Positions 33,961-45,195 are shown, counted from the first letter of the stretch. The stretch: DNA of 64,000 nt from Cricetomys ansorgei (GCA_026225945.1 JAMJFZ010000597.1:7086001-7150000), one strand, 5' to 3'. The notes: a model not told the origin generated them from the letters alone. A program made the numbers and translations.

Positions 33961-34497
33961 TGTAACTCACTTGTTTGAGAAACAGAGTCTCTCATACAGA
34001 AGGTAGAATTATAGTTTGTTTATTTTTAACAAAATTGCGTTTCCCCCCAAACCTCTTGTCTCTTTGCCAGTAAAGCACTGTGATTTTACTGCAGCTTCAT
34101 CAGCTGGGGACTGTGCTAGCTGAAGTGTAATAATTGTTTCTCCTCCTGGACTGCCTGGAGCGTTGGTCTATGAGGCCGAGTTCAAGTTCAAATTAGATGG
34201 CATTTGTTCCTTGTTCGGTCTACCTGCTCTGAATATTTAGTAACCTGAGAAAAGCCAGCAGCTAAACAAGTGACAATGTGTGAGGGTCTTAGGTTGACTG
34301 GAGACCCGCCTTACAGAGGTGACTGTGCATCCATGTGTCCGTGCACAAGTGAGTCTCTGCAGGTGTCAAGTGGAGATCTTGAGGGAGTCTTTCAAAGTGT
34401 CTTTATCAGGAGCTTTTCCATTGCTACCTACTAGTGACCTTTGCCCTTGCCCAGGAGATGAGTTCCCAAGACAAAGCCATTTGAAGAGTCCCCAAAA
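33961..34497. promoter_or_regulatory. repeat-free stretch, candidate conserved element
   Basis: 34060-34280 contains no repeat and has TGATTTTACTGCAG, GTAATAATTG and TCAGCTG (E-box) words. It may be a conserved non-coding element, on composition and motifs only. Confidence 0.2.
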
Positions 34498-34640
34498 GTG
34501 CTTTAGGAAGCATACAGACTTTGGAGACAGAGGACCTGGCTTGGTCTCCACTCTCCACCCTGTTCCTCCATTCATAAAGTGGGATCATGATGTACTTACT
34601 CTCTGAGTGGCAGGAGGGTAGAGAGCAAAGAGGGAGGGAG
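34498..34640 (+). repeat. MIR SINE, sense
   Basis: 'actttggagacagaggacct', 'ggcttggtctccactctcca', 'ccattcataaagtgggatca' and 'atgatgtacttactctctga' follow the MIR sense order (ggctctggagtcagactgcc; tctgtaaaatgggga; gtacctacctc). Confidence 0.8.
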
Positions 34641-35867
34641 CCACCAAGATTAACATATGAGAGAAGCCTGTAGGCAGGACCACTGCTCCCTACCCCCTAC
34701 GAAACTGCATGTAAGGAAAGAACATGCTGGAGAATCACAGGCAGGACACAAACATGGGAGAAGGCCGGTGCTATGTAACCGACCTGTAAAAAGTCATGAT
34801 CGGATCTGTCCCAGCTCACGAGTCCACTTCCACTCTCAGGAGTGCCCTCTCTTCCTTAATAAGCTATTTCTATTTCTATCACTATCCATGAGTCCCTGGG
34901 CTAAGTCTTTGTTCCAGAACACAAGAATGTAGAAATCTCAGTGGGTACCTTCAGGACTCTGATCCATGTCTGTAATGAGAAGGTGTCTCTCTGTGAAGGC
35001 TCTGAGAGCTGTCAAAGCTCTAGTCAAAGGAGAGGGTAGACAAGAAACATCATTTTTCCCCACTGAGCACATCTTTCTAGGACTGGCACTCCTTCTATGG
35101 CACACGTTGAATCACACTTGGCATATATTTCCACTAAAATGATTGCCCAGCACCCAGGGCAGATACTGCGTTGGAGAATCAGGGTTGAGCTGCCTGGGTG
35201 TGAGCTTAGGTCGAGGCAGGGGATGGAGGGAGATAGTGTCTCCTCCAACATAGGCACATACAGTGCTTTCCTCAGTTCCCAGAAACACAAGTGGCAGTAG
35301 GTGATGGAGAGCAGGGGAAGGCGGCCACAGGAAGCTAAGAAAGATGGGGAAGGTTTGTGCTTAAAACACAACTACAAAACTCAAAAGCATGGAGAGAATT
35401 AGGGGAACCAGAGAGAAATGGAAAAAGATGGACATGCATGTAGATAATGCAGAGGCTGTGAGAGAGAAGTGGAGACTGAAAGAACCGAGCAAGCACTGAC
35501 AGGAGGGTGAGAACTGGGCAGGGGTGGGGACCACTGCTGTGGAGATGGCCTGTGAAATACCCTCAGCTACCCTCTGGTTTCAGAGGACAGGGGCGAATGT
35601 CCTGGCCCTGTGCCTGCCACACAGGAAGCCTTATCATTTATATTCCAAGCTGGGTACTCTGTGAAAGTGAAAGGAGGATTCCTAATTATACCAGGACAGC
35701 TGGCCAGATCAGGGCCAATGGGAGTCCCCAGAGTAGACTGCTTCACGTGGCCCCTGTGCCTAGTAAGCTTTCTCATAACCAAGAGCTGTCACCTCTGAGT
35801 CATTAATGCAAACTGCAAGTAAGAGGAGGTCTTTGCCTCACTGTCTCCCTACCCTACACCCCAACTT
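34641..35867. other. unique non-coding stretch, 1.2 kb
   Basis: No recognised repeat or gene. A/G-rich around 35330-35500. Confidence 0.45.
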
Positions 35868-35949
35868 TAATACTGGCTTTAAACCTAGGGTCTCCCTCAT
35901 ACAAAATGTTTTACCACTGAGAATCTCAGTTATTTATTTATTTTTTTAG

Positions 35950-36085
35950 ATTTATTTTGAAACAAGGTCTTACTAAGTTGCTTAAGCTGGCATTGAATGG
36001 CCAGACAGGCCTCAAATTTGTGGTCCTCCTGCCTCTGCCTTCCCTGTAGCTGGGCTCACAGGCATGTATCACCAGACCTGACCTG
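35950..36085 (-). repeat. old B1-like (PB1-type) SINE, antisense
   Basis: 'gaaacaaggtcttactaagt', 'aggcctcaaatttgtggtcc' and 'tgcctctgccttccctgtag' follow the antisense B1/7SL monomer order. Lies inside duplication copy 1. Confidence 0.75.
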
Positions 36086-36241
36086 ATTTAATTCTTTTTT
36101 ACCCTGAAAAGAAGACACAGACACAAAGGCCTGATACTTATAAATAGACCGTGTCAGCTGATGAGAAGTTAATGGCCAGCATGAAGAACTGCCAGGTGAA
36201 TTCACAAGCTCAGTTCAACTGTAAATATTTTGAATTAATTA

Positions 36242-36301
<60 letters not shown>

Positions 36302-36329
36302 GTATGCGCGCGTGCGTGTGCGTACACAC
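36242..36329. repeat. (TG)n with CG-rich end
   Basis: 88 nt of unbroken purine-pyrimidine alternation, ending GCGCGCGTGCGTGTGCGTAC. It is much longer than the matching TG repeat in copy 2 (about 39076-39093). Confidence 0.95.
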
Positions 36330-36460
36330 CATGGAATGTGGGAAGAGATCACAGGACAACTTGTTGATTATTTCCTTCTACCAAGTGGGGCCTGGGAATA
36401 AATTCTGGCTCAGGCTTGGTGGAAAATGTGTTTATCCACTGAACCATCTCTCTGGTCCAT
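36330..36460 (-). repeat. B3-like SINE, antisense
   Basis: 'gagatcacaggacaacttgt', 'ccttctaccaagtggggcct' and 'ccactgaaccatctctctgg' are antisense B3. The (TG)n to its left is the element's CA-rich 3' part. Confidence 0.85.
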
Positions 36461-36475
36461 TATAATTTTTAATGT

Positions 36476-36914
36476 GAATTTGCAGTGGTCATACGATACA
36501 AATTATTTGCTGTTTGTCTGAAATTCAAACTAACCTGTGTACCCATATTTTTTATTTTATTGGTTAAGATAGAACGTAGGAGTCTATAGATTTAATTGTT
36601 GAATTAAATAGAAAACTAGTTGGTGACACACAGGTAAAGCGCTCTGTGTCCCAAATGAACACGGCTTCTGCCCCCAAGTCCGAAGCCAGTGGAGGAGGAG
36701 GTAGAGAGGGATTAGGTGACGGTTACTGAATCCGTGCAGACCTAGGCACAGAGTCTGGTTTTTCCTGTTATCTCGATGAGTTCTCACTCTCATGACGGTT
36801 GTTCTAATTTCAGATGAGAGGGTTTTAACTCTCTTTAGACCTGGGCCCCAGGTATGGAGTGCCCAAGAAGTAAGCTAAGATGGACATTAATTAATCAATC
36901 AGCCAATTAATTTA
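36476..36914. other. unique non-coding stretch
   Basis: Not recognised. 36790-36850 might be a weak antisense MIR piece (ctaatttcagatgagagg). Confidence 0.35.
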
Positions 36915-37165
36915 GGGCACTAATTTTTTGTTGTTGTGACAAAATACATGAGATTAACATCATAAGGGAGGAAGGGTTTCCCTGGGCTCACGGCACTGGG
37001 ACGTCTCCTAATAACCCATCCAACATGAGGTCGTCACATTGGTGGATTAACACATTGATCAAGTCAGGAGCCGACTGATCTAATTATCTCTCAACGATGG
37101 AATCCACCAGCTTGGGGGTGGGTGGCACACTTTCAACATCTGAGCCTAATAAGAGGCACTTCTGA
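36915..37165 (-). repeat. MaLR-type LTR fragment, antisense
   Basis: 'tttgttgttgtgacaaaata', 'gggaggaagggtttccctgg' and 'tgagcctaataagaggcact' follow the antisense MT-like order. Ends degraded. Confidence 0.6.
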
Positions 37166-37604
37166 CTTCACTAACTGTAGCAGTTCGACTCTAGAACCAC
37201 ATTCACTCCTGTGTAAAGGTATTTTCTGTAGGCTTACATACACATGACTACTTCATCCTTCAAAAGGGATGTTATCACCAGCTCTCTTAGGTCCAAGTCC
37301 AACGACTTCATCATAAGAGTAAGGGGTGGGGGTGACTGTCAGGAGGGTCCACGGACCAGGGCTGTGAGCAGAGCACTTGGGAAGCTGCAGCGCTGTGTGG
37401 GCCACCTGCCTCTGCCTCTCTCTCACAGCCTGGTGATCTTCCTCTGGGAAGCCCCCACCTCTCTCTCTAATCTCAGATTCAGAACTTTAAGCTATGGGCA
37501 ACCAGCATAGTTTTATAATAGCAGAATTTATCTCAGGCCCTTAACTTCAATTTCCTGCTACCAAATGGCTAAGTATTCTAAAATTTGCAGTTTAACATTG
37601 TTCT
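37166..37604. other. unique non-coding stretch
   Basis: No recognised repeat or gene. Confidence 0.45.
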
Positions 37605-37812
37605 GCTTTGTTTTGTTTGTAGCTCAGGTTGGCCCCAAACTCACTAGGTAGCTGAGGATGATCTTGAACTTCTGAACCTTGTGCCTCTACTTCCCGAGCA
37701 CTACTATTACAGGCTTGTGCCACCATACCCTGTTTAGGCAGTGCTGAACCCTAGGACTTCCACTACTAGGCAAACACTCTACGAAATGAGATGCATCTTC
37801 AGCACCCTGGCT
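37605..37812 (-). repeat. RSINE1/B4-type SINE, antisense
   Basis: A B1-like left part ('ctcaggttggccccaaactc', 'acttcccgagcactactatt', 'acaggcttgtgccaccatac') is followed by an ID-like right part ('tgctgaaccctaggacttcc', 'ctaggcaaacactctacgaa'). The order is that of RSINE1/B4 read antisense. Confidence 0.8.
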
Positions 37813-37814
37813 TA

Positions 37815-37900
37815 ATTTCATAACAGCTTTATTAAGTATTAAAATTTATGTATCACACGATTCAATCACTTATTACTTTAATTTTTGCAAATATACTAGC
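37815..37900. repeat. possible L1M fragment
   Basis: 'ataacagctttattaagtat' and 'atgtatcacacgattcaatc' resemble an old L1 3' segment (ttattgagatataattcaca). Strand not assigned. Confidence 0.4.
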
Positions 37901-38708
37901 TCTTGAATAACTAGGCCCTGGCCAGGGATCCTTATGTTGGTGCGAGTTGGTGTGACAGCTTTGACTCTGACTGTCCTTGGGCCCTTGTTGAAAGTTGGGA
38001 AGCTTTGCTTGGGATTGTGGGCCTTATGTCATTGTGATTAGCCTCTCTAATCAGAAGAGTCAGAAGAGCTGACATTCGCTGCAGGTCTTGAAGGAGACAT
38101 TAGCATTAACCAGGAAGAACAAACGGGAAGAGAGGCATTCTGGTCAGGTGCACTCACAGGCTGAGCAGGGAGGGGTGAGTGCAGCGTCTGAGATGGGATC
38201 TCCAGATTTCAACCTTGGTTATCTGGATAGACAGTGGCAACATTCAGTAAGGTTGTGCTCTCAGAGGGGAATGAAGACAGGGGAGGCTGGTGTGGGCACA
38301 TAGAGCTTGGGGATATAGCACCCAGCTGGGGAGAGCAGAAGGCAGATGGATACAGTTAGGAACTTAACTCATCTTCATCACAGACTCTCTATGAAGTCCA
38401 CTAATGACAGTCCTTGTACTCTCCTGCTGCACTGCAGACAGCTGAACAGGGAAGCAGAGCCATTGCCACGGAGGCACCTGCTCAAGCTACCCCAAAGGCA
38501 AAGGAGTCTCCAAGTCCTGTGTGTCAATTCTTTTCAAACTCAGCCTCTGTGCGTTTTGGGGGGAGAGAGTTGGAAATGTTCCATAGGAAGCTACAGCTTA
38601 GCAAGTTTAGATATTAATACTGAACAGGACAATATGACCTGTGCCATTACATACAGTATTTCCTTATAGCAGAAGTGTTGTGAAGCCTCTAATGAGTTTT
38701 CTGATTTG
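37901..38708. other. unique non-coding stretch
   Basis: No recognised repeat or gene. Confidence 0.45.
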
Positions 38709-39255
38709 TAGTCAGTATTTAAACCTAATGTCTCCCTCATGCAAAGTGTTTTACCACTGAGACTTCCAGTCTTTTTTTGAGGGGGGGTTATTTTGAATCA
38801 GGGTCTTACTAAGTTGCTTAAGCTGGCATTGAATGGCCAGACAGGCCTCAAATTTGTGGTCCTCCTGCCTCTGCCTTCCCTGTAGCTGGGCTCACAGGCA
38901 CGTATCACCAGACCTGACCTGACTTATTCTTTTTTATCCTGAAAAGAAGGCACAGACACAAAGAGCTGATACTTATGAGTAGACTGTGTCAGCTGCTGAG
39001 AAGTTAGTGGCCAGCGTGAACTGCCAGATGAATTCACAAGCTCAGTTCAACTGTAAATGTTCTGAATTAATTAATTGTGTGTGTGTGTGTGTACACCATG
39101 GAATGTGGGCAGAGATCACAGGATGTCAGAGGGTAACTTGTAGAGGGGGTCCTCTCCTTCTACCACATGAGATCTGGAAATTGAACTCTGGCTCTCAGGT
39201 TTCCAGGCCACTGAGCTGTCATATTGGCCTGAATATTGAATTTTAATTTCTAAGT
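38709..39255. repeat. local duplication, copy 2
   Basis: Direct copy of 35868-36475, including the ID-like scrap (tgtctccctcatgcaaagtg), the B1-like SINE (38785-38925), the intervening unique DNA, a shorter (TG)n (39076-39093) and the B3-like SINE (39100-39230). Shared flanking unique sequence rules out independent SINE insertions. Confidence 0.93.
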
Positions 39256-41360
39256 AATAGAGATAGAAATTTAGATGCCAATCAACACAGAAGAGTTTTG
39301 TATAAAACACTGCCTGTAACTTGGCTCCCTCACTACCCCACTGACCAGGCAGAAGATGTTTTGCTGGATTCTGTTCCCATGGTGTTAGCTCATTACCCTG
39401 ACTCCTGCTGCCAATCATGCTGGGCTTGGAGGCTTCTTGAATTTTTTTTCTATTCATGGCCCTTTTGGATCTGAGAACTTCTTTCATATGACCCAGAGTA
39501 TATAGGTATGCAAAATAGCCATACAAATCCAAAATTTACTGATAATAAATCATAAAGAAATTTATCTTAAAGAAATTAATTGGCACACATATATCTTGCC
39601 ATTCATTAAAGAGGAAAGCAAATTTGCATACTAATAAGAGAAATGTGCCTATTTTTCACATGAAGAATTAAGCCGTGGCTGCATATTTGATACTGTAGGA
39701 CATGGAGCATCTTCAATGTTCAATTTGAGAGTTGTCTGATATTTTGTTTTATAATTATCAATGCCAAAAATATCTCCTTGCATAACATGTAGCATAAGAT
39801 GCCAGGGGTCTATCTAGGGCTGTCTCAGAAGTTGTTGGAAATCCTAATCCCTAGTAAAAATTTATTTAATAATATTTTATGAACCTGAAGTTAGCAAATT
39901 AAACTGTGATTTTTCATATCAAACATTTGAACACAATATGGTCCAGAGCTAATCTTTGAAACTTGCATGCCGAGGAGCGACAGTAGGGAAATGCTGTCTT
40001 TGCCTTCTGTTATTAAACTGCTGTGTTTCTGGAAGGGCTGAAGACTTTGTATGTGCAGTGAAAAGACTGCAGTTTATAACATACCACAACCTGGACCTGA
40101 GTCAGGGTGTCTCACACGACACTGACTGGTATCGCATGTTGTGACGGCCTGCACAGTGCAGGCTTACATGCATGTGCTCAGACCAGGTTGCAGCGAGATC
40201 ACGTGATGTAGCACAGCCAAATACTATCAGCAACACCTTGGCTTCGTCACAGGTTTGATTTTGAATTAATTTTTGGCCATTACCTGTCAAGAAGCCCTTT
40301 GCTATTGCCAAACTTTTCGTGGCCTACAGTTTAAGAGGCTTAGCTGTGCCCAGCATGTGACTCTCTAGTGAAAACTGAGTAAGATTAAGTAAAATATAAA
40401 CTCCAGTTTCTCAGTCACTCCCTGCAACTGCTGGTGCAGTTAGGAGCCACCGTGCTGGACAGTGCACATGTATTGGAACACGTCACTGTTGGAACACCAC
40501 TGCACAGCGCTGTTCTGGGTGAAAATATGAAAACAAATTGCTTTTGTTTCCTGGTTTGTCAACTTCAGATTGCAGCAATTGATCTCAACTCTGTTTCTTT
40601 TCAGATATGTCTTCATCACTTTTAGAAGTTAGAAATACAATCTACTCACAGAAAGGCTTCTCTGATAGAGACAGTAACAACTTACCACACATGAATAGGC
40701 CGAGTTCAAGCAATAAATGGAATATTACTAGGAACCTAAATGCTATCTGATTTCACCCAGTCACTAACTGCTCCTCCCACAACGTCTGTCTCCCTGGGCA
40801 GGCTCTGCCTGTTATTGGTCTTTTCAGACTGGCTTCTTTCATCCATATTAGGGGGTAAAAAGGGACTCCTTCTTTGAAATATGGCTACTAACTTGCACCA
40901 CGTGAGTATGCTGTCCTTTCCTTTGCTTGTCCGATCTATATGCTTGCTTATCTGAGTTGCTGTTGACTCCACACTTATCCTTGCGTCTGGATTTTCTGTT
41001 CTAAGTGTAGGGAGCTCAGGTCTGTTCTGTACGTGGGTTGTGTTCAAGGCCTACCTGTGTGCACACATCTGCACGTCACTGTGGCTCTTTCCCTCTGCTG
41101 GGCGTTGTGACAGAGACCTTGCTTCCTGCAAAGCCTAGAATTTGCATTCTTCTCAGCAAACAGTTGATCACTCCCGCATCTTTTCTTTTTAAAATCATTC
41201 TTGTACAGATGCTACATTTTTAAAAAGTCGCTGCAGCTTTCTAATAAATCTTCATTCTTGGTAAAGTCAGCCTTCCAATCTCCTGCAGGACTGGATTAGC
41301 CACTCTTTAATGCTATGCTCACATATAAATCATACTGATAGACTTGGGTTATAAAAATGC
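39256..41360. other. mostly unique AT-rich stretch, 2.1 kb
   Basis: No gene supported. Notable words are GCAAATTTGC (39618-39627) overlapping the octamer ATTTGCAT (39622-39629), a 17-nt inverted repeat at 40147-40163, and TCACGTGA at 40199-40206. 40815-40850 may be a small antisense L1M scrap. Confidence 0.4.
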
Positions 41361-41370
41361 TTTTATACAC

Positions 41371-41600
41371 GGGGCTGGGGAGAAGACTCAGCTATTGCTG
41401 AGGACTCAGAGTTTGGCTCCCAGCACCCACATCAGTCAGCTCACAACCACCATAAGTCCAGTTCCGGGGGATCCAATGCCCTCTTCCACTCTCCGCAGGC
41501 ACAACATGTACATGGTGCACATACAGACAAGTGGGCATACACACACATGCACACACACTCACACGCATGCACACATAAAAATAAATAAAAGATTTAAGTG
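41371..41600 (+). repeat. B2 SINE
   Basis: 'ggggctggggagaagactca', 'ggctcccagcacccacatca' and 'gtccagttccgggggatcca' are B2. It has a CA-rich 3' part and the tail ataaaaataaataaaag. Confidence 0.93.
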
Positions 41601-41720
41601 GTTTTAAACAACTTACACAATATGAACAAAACCAAAAATTTTAAATGCTTTTTTGCAAATTACATAAAAATTGAGTACATTGTTTTATAAATTAGTACAC
41701 AGGGTAAATCTTTCTATAAT

Positions 41721-41860
41721 ATTAAAATTTCTCCTGTAGTGTCATTTTAATGGCTTTCTAGTATTTAATAATACAAGCAAACTATAATATATTAAAATTT
41801 CTCCTGTAATGTCATTTTAATGACTTTCTAGTATTTAATAATACAAGTAAACTATAATAT
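41721..41860. repeat. 70-bp tandem duplication
   Basis: Two adjacent 70-bp units (41721-41790 and 41791-41860), both ending ACTATAATAT. They differ at three positions (67/70 identical), all G to A or C to T from unit 1 to unit 2. AT-rich. Confidence 0.97.
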
Positions 41861-41939
41861 ATTTAACCAAATAAGCTCTTTGACTGTATATCTTTCTTAT
41901 TTTCCTATCATCCTATTAAATTGTAAATTGCTTTTCTAG

Positions 41940-42400
41940 ATTGTATTCTTTTACTAAGTAATTCCATTTATGGGAATCAAACCAATATAAATTATGTGAA
42001 ATGAAAAAAATATACAACAATGTTTATCGTAGCATTAGTTACAATCACGAAACATCAGAAATGACCAGCTAATTGACGCTTGGCTAATGGCTGTTTACAG
42101 CACCTCCAGACTCACTGGAGCATCAGGCAAATGTGTGAACCCGTGGTCAAGGAGACTGGCAAATCACTACCAGGCATTTTATGTAAAATACACCTGCTCT
42201 CTAATGATGAATGCTAAAATACGGCCCTTAGTAAAGGATCTACAATAACACAGACCAAACTGAAGGCAGTTAATACTGCAGAGTGGTGTTTGTGAGAGAG
42301 GGGAAGGGGGCATACTGTCTTCCCCTTTATCTCGCTTGACTATCTCACAGAACTTAGGTCAACTCATAATAAAAACGTTTGAGACTCATTTTTAAAATAG
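41940..42400 (+). repeat. L1M 3' region, sense
   Basis: 'aagtaattccatttatggga', 'gtttatcgtagcattagtta' and 'gcagagtggtgtttgtgaga' follow the order of the ancient L1M3-L1ME 3' region (gcaattccacttctggga; gcagcattgtttataat; gtggttgcctctgggga). No coding potential is left. Confidence 0.65.
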
Positions 42401-43719
42401 ACCCCACGATGCATGAGATGATAAGATAGCAACACCCCAGGGGAGAGCTCAGCCCCATGGAAAGCAGCGCTGAAGACTTAGTTTTCTGTGTGTCTAGAAA
42501 CAGACACTGAGGTTTAAAGGGAGACTGCAACATCCTAGCTTGGCAGAGGAATTTATCACAAGGACACAGAAGCCATAAAAGATGATCGTTCTCTTTTACC
42601 AGAATAACTTAGTTATACCAGGTGCCCAAATGGCCAGCCCCTCAGTGAAGATTCTCTAAAGACTGTTGGTCCTTAAAGATTTCTGGGCCAGGTCGGAGTC
42701 AGTTTTTGAGGTTCTCATTTCTGAGTGCGAGCTGCAAATAATCCTAGGAGAGACCGAATATGATGCTAGAAGAAGCCTAGCAGGGGACTCTCCTCCTGTG
42801 GGTCTTGTGGAGATGCTGGAAACTGGCAGTATCCTGGAGGGCAGAGCACAGGTTTTCTCTGAAAAGGACAAATACCCCAACAGCCAGTCATTTCTGGAAC
42901 ATGCTCATGAGGCAGGTCTTTGGACCAGTACAGAAATGAACATTTGTCTCCCCTTCTCCATCTCCTTGCCTTACACTCTACCACCCTGCACCATGGACCT
43001 GGGAGACTCTAGGAGGCCTGGAGGCATTTTGGTGGTAGACAGGAGCCACCACTGAGGTGGCAGGGTGGGGGACAAGGCTACAGAGTTGAGGGGACTAGCA
43101 ACAACAGAGCCAATGGATGCTCTTTCTGCAGCAGGCGTCCACCTGTGAGGACAATGTTTGCAGAACCCAACAGCTGCCCTCAAAGCACTCATGGCCTACT
43201 GCCATTGCCACTATAAATAGCACTGATGCCAGCACACCACTGCAAACCAACTCAGTCTGAATGTTTACAGGAGCAGCCTGGGCCCCTGTTCATTCCAGAG
43301 CTTCCCCAGTTGAGTCCAACCCATAGCTGTCCCTGAGAACCACTTCTTTAGAGTCAACATTTTCTCTACCCTTGAGTGCTAACCTCATAGAGCTGTGTCT
43401 CATTTGGATTGCACTGCCCTGCAGATTAATACTGGGTAAGAGCTTCATTCATTGTGGGCCATAGAGTCCTACAAAAGATCCCATTAGCCCTGGAAAGCTG
43501 CCAGCTCTTCCTTTTTCTCTTTGCCAGGAAAGTAATGAAACCATTTATTGGAAAGTAGAGGACCAAGCAGTGTGTATTGTAAAACTGTGGGTCAAACTGT
43601 CCATCATGTTCTGACCTGTCCATGCTAAGCTTCCATTAGGTGGAGGGAAGGAGACAGGCTCTGAGCATTCCTTCTGTATAATACTTCTCTTAATGTTTGT
43701 AAGTAGCCAGAGATTAAGG
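42401..43719. other. unique non-coding stretch, 1.3 kb
   Basis: Contains a 129-codon open frame at 42666-43055 with no recognisable domain. A TATA-like CTATAAATAG lies at about 43210. No repeat family recognised. Confidence 0.4.
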
Positions 43720-43830
43720 AACACCATCATCTTCTATTCACAAATAAAGACACCATGATGTAGAATGGCTAAGAAATCTTATCAAAATGACATGGGGAGT
43801 GTGAATAGCAGAAGAGGTTATAAAAAGATC
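43720..43830 (-). repeat. MIR SINE, antisense
   Basis: 'tctattcacaaataaagaca' and 'gatgtagaatggctaagaaa' match antisense MIR (acagatgaggaaactgaggc; agtggctaagtaac). Confidence 0.6.
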
Positions 43831-43837
43831 TCATTCC

Positions 43838-44180
43838 TGTTGTGGAAGTTTATTTTCAGTTATGTATAAAATAATGATTTTATATACTGTTGAGGGAAGG
43901 GTTGCCTAGGTCTTGGCATTTTGTATTGTCTGCAGGTGTTAGATTTATGTGAGGGATGTTTGATTGCTCATGATCTGCATGTGCTAAGGAGTTCTGTATC
44001 AATAAAATCACCTGAGCAGAGACACTCAGAGTGGGTACCACTGTCCAGTATGGTGCTTGCTGTGAAGGTGGCTCTCTCTGCTGAGGTCTGCCAGGTTATG
44101 CACCCATGAATATACCTCTGTGTCTTCCATGCCGAGCCACAATGTAGGTGTACTGCTATACATTCCAAAAGCATCGCTTG
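43838..44180 (+). repeat. possible unclassified LTR-like repeat
   Basis: Begins TGTTGTGGAAGTTTATTTTC and has AATAAA in 'tatcaataaaatcacctgag' near the middle. The texture is that of a rodent LTR, but I cannot name it or show ends or a TSD. Confidence 0.3.
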
Positions 44181-45182
44181 TCTTTCTCTTCACTATAACT
44201 TTGCCTCCTTCAGTTCCTCATTGGACAGAAAGCATCTAATCAGTGATATCATCTGAGACTGACCTCAGTATGATCTCCTGAACCTGGCCTGCAGTAAGCT
44301 TTGGTGGAGAAAAACAGGGGTACAAGTCATGTCTGGGTGAAGAAAACTCACAGACTGGTCCAACTCCTTAGCCCAACGGTGTAGAGCCTTATCACAACTG
44401 TCCACACAAGTGGAGTGATTAAGGTTCAAAATTTTGCAAGCAGAAGGCACACAGTGGCTTTAGGAACAACAGTCCTGGAACTTATAGATGAAGCATTCAC
44501 CCTGGCAGAGAACCAGGAGGCCATGTATTTCTGGTGTCTCAGAGGCCTCCCCTCCTCCTGGTGGTGTCTTCTTGGCAGACATGTGGCCTCCCCTGGGTGC
44601 TCCAGAGAAGAGAAACTGCAGGTGAGAGCCCATCAGAACCATGGCCCAAGACACAAGACTACATTAGAACCATCTCAGCCCGGACTTTTGTTACAGCAAA
44701 GCTCAGCTTCTCCCAGGGTGGAGGAGAGAAGCCACTCTCGTGTGGGTACTTCTCCATCACTCCTGAGTTCCCTCTTAGAGCATCCTTATTGGCTTCAGCT
44801 GTCACCATGGGATGCCACATGCTGAGGAATGGCCTCACAGAAGCAGAAATGTCTTCTGAGGGAGTCTGACATCCCAGTGAAACTTTACTAAACAGGCCTA
44901 ATGAGGGGGAAATTCTAGCAAGTACAAGCCCTAAAGAAAGACTTTCAAAGCTAAGCTGTAAAGCCTTTTCTATCCCACCATGAGTGGTTTGCATTTCCCA
45001 TCACGGGTCTTTCCCATCTTTCCTCCTTCACACTGGCTGGCTTATCTACACCAGGCCCAAACCCGTCTCACACATCCTTGGCCTTTCAGGAAAAATAGTC
45101 ACTTCCCACCTAACATTCCCATTAGTTTAGACTGTGATTGGAAGGACATGACATTGTTTCTTCCCGCCAACACTGGATCTTG
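44181..45182. other. unique non-coding stretch, 1.0 kb
   Basis: Holds a 136-codon open frame (44415-44825) with a CAG/gtgag donor-like site at about 44618-44625. No domain or convincing acceptor, so not called as an exon. Confidence 0.35.
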
Positions 45183-45183
45183 T

Positions 45184-45195
45184 CACACAGACACA

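Larger units (their letters stand above)
35868..36475. repeat. local duplication, copy 1
   Basis: Direct copy of 38709-39255, offset about 2,840 bp at the left and slightly less at the right because of the longer TG repeat here. 35966-36064 is identical over 99 nt to 38802-38900. Over about 285 nt of the core I count about 17 substitutions and a few small indels, near 93-94% identity. It spans an ID-like scrap, a B1-like SINE, unique DNA, (TG)n and a B3-like SINE in the same order as copy 2. Confidence 0.93.

Noticed and set aside
42666..43055. 129-codon open frame
   Set aside because: No recognisable domain or conserved motif; composition does not suggest coding.
43205..43225. TATA-like CTATAAATAG as a promoter
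   Set aside because: No initiator, GC box, CpG enrichment or downstream gene; TATA-like words are common in AT-rich DNA.
44415..44825. 136-codon open frame with a CAG/gtgag donor-like site
   Set aside because: No recognisable domain, no convincing acceptor, and similar frames are expected by chance in 64 kb.
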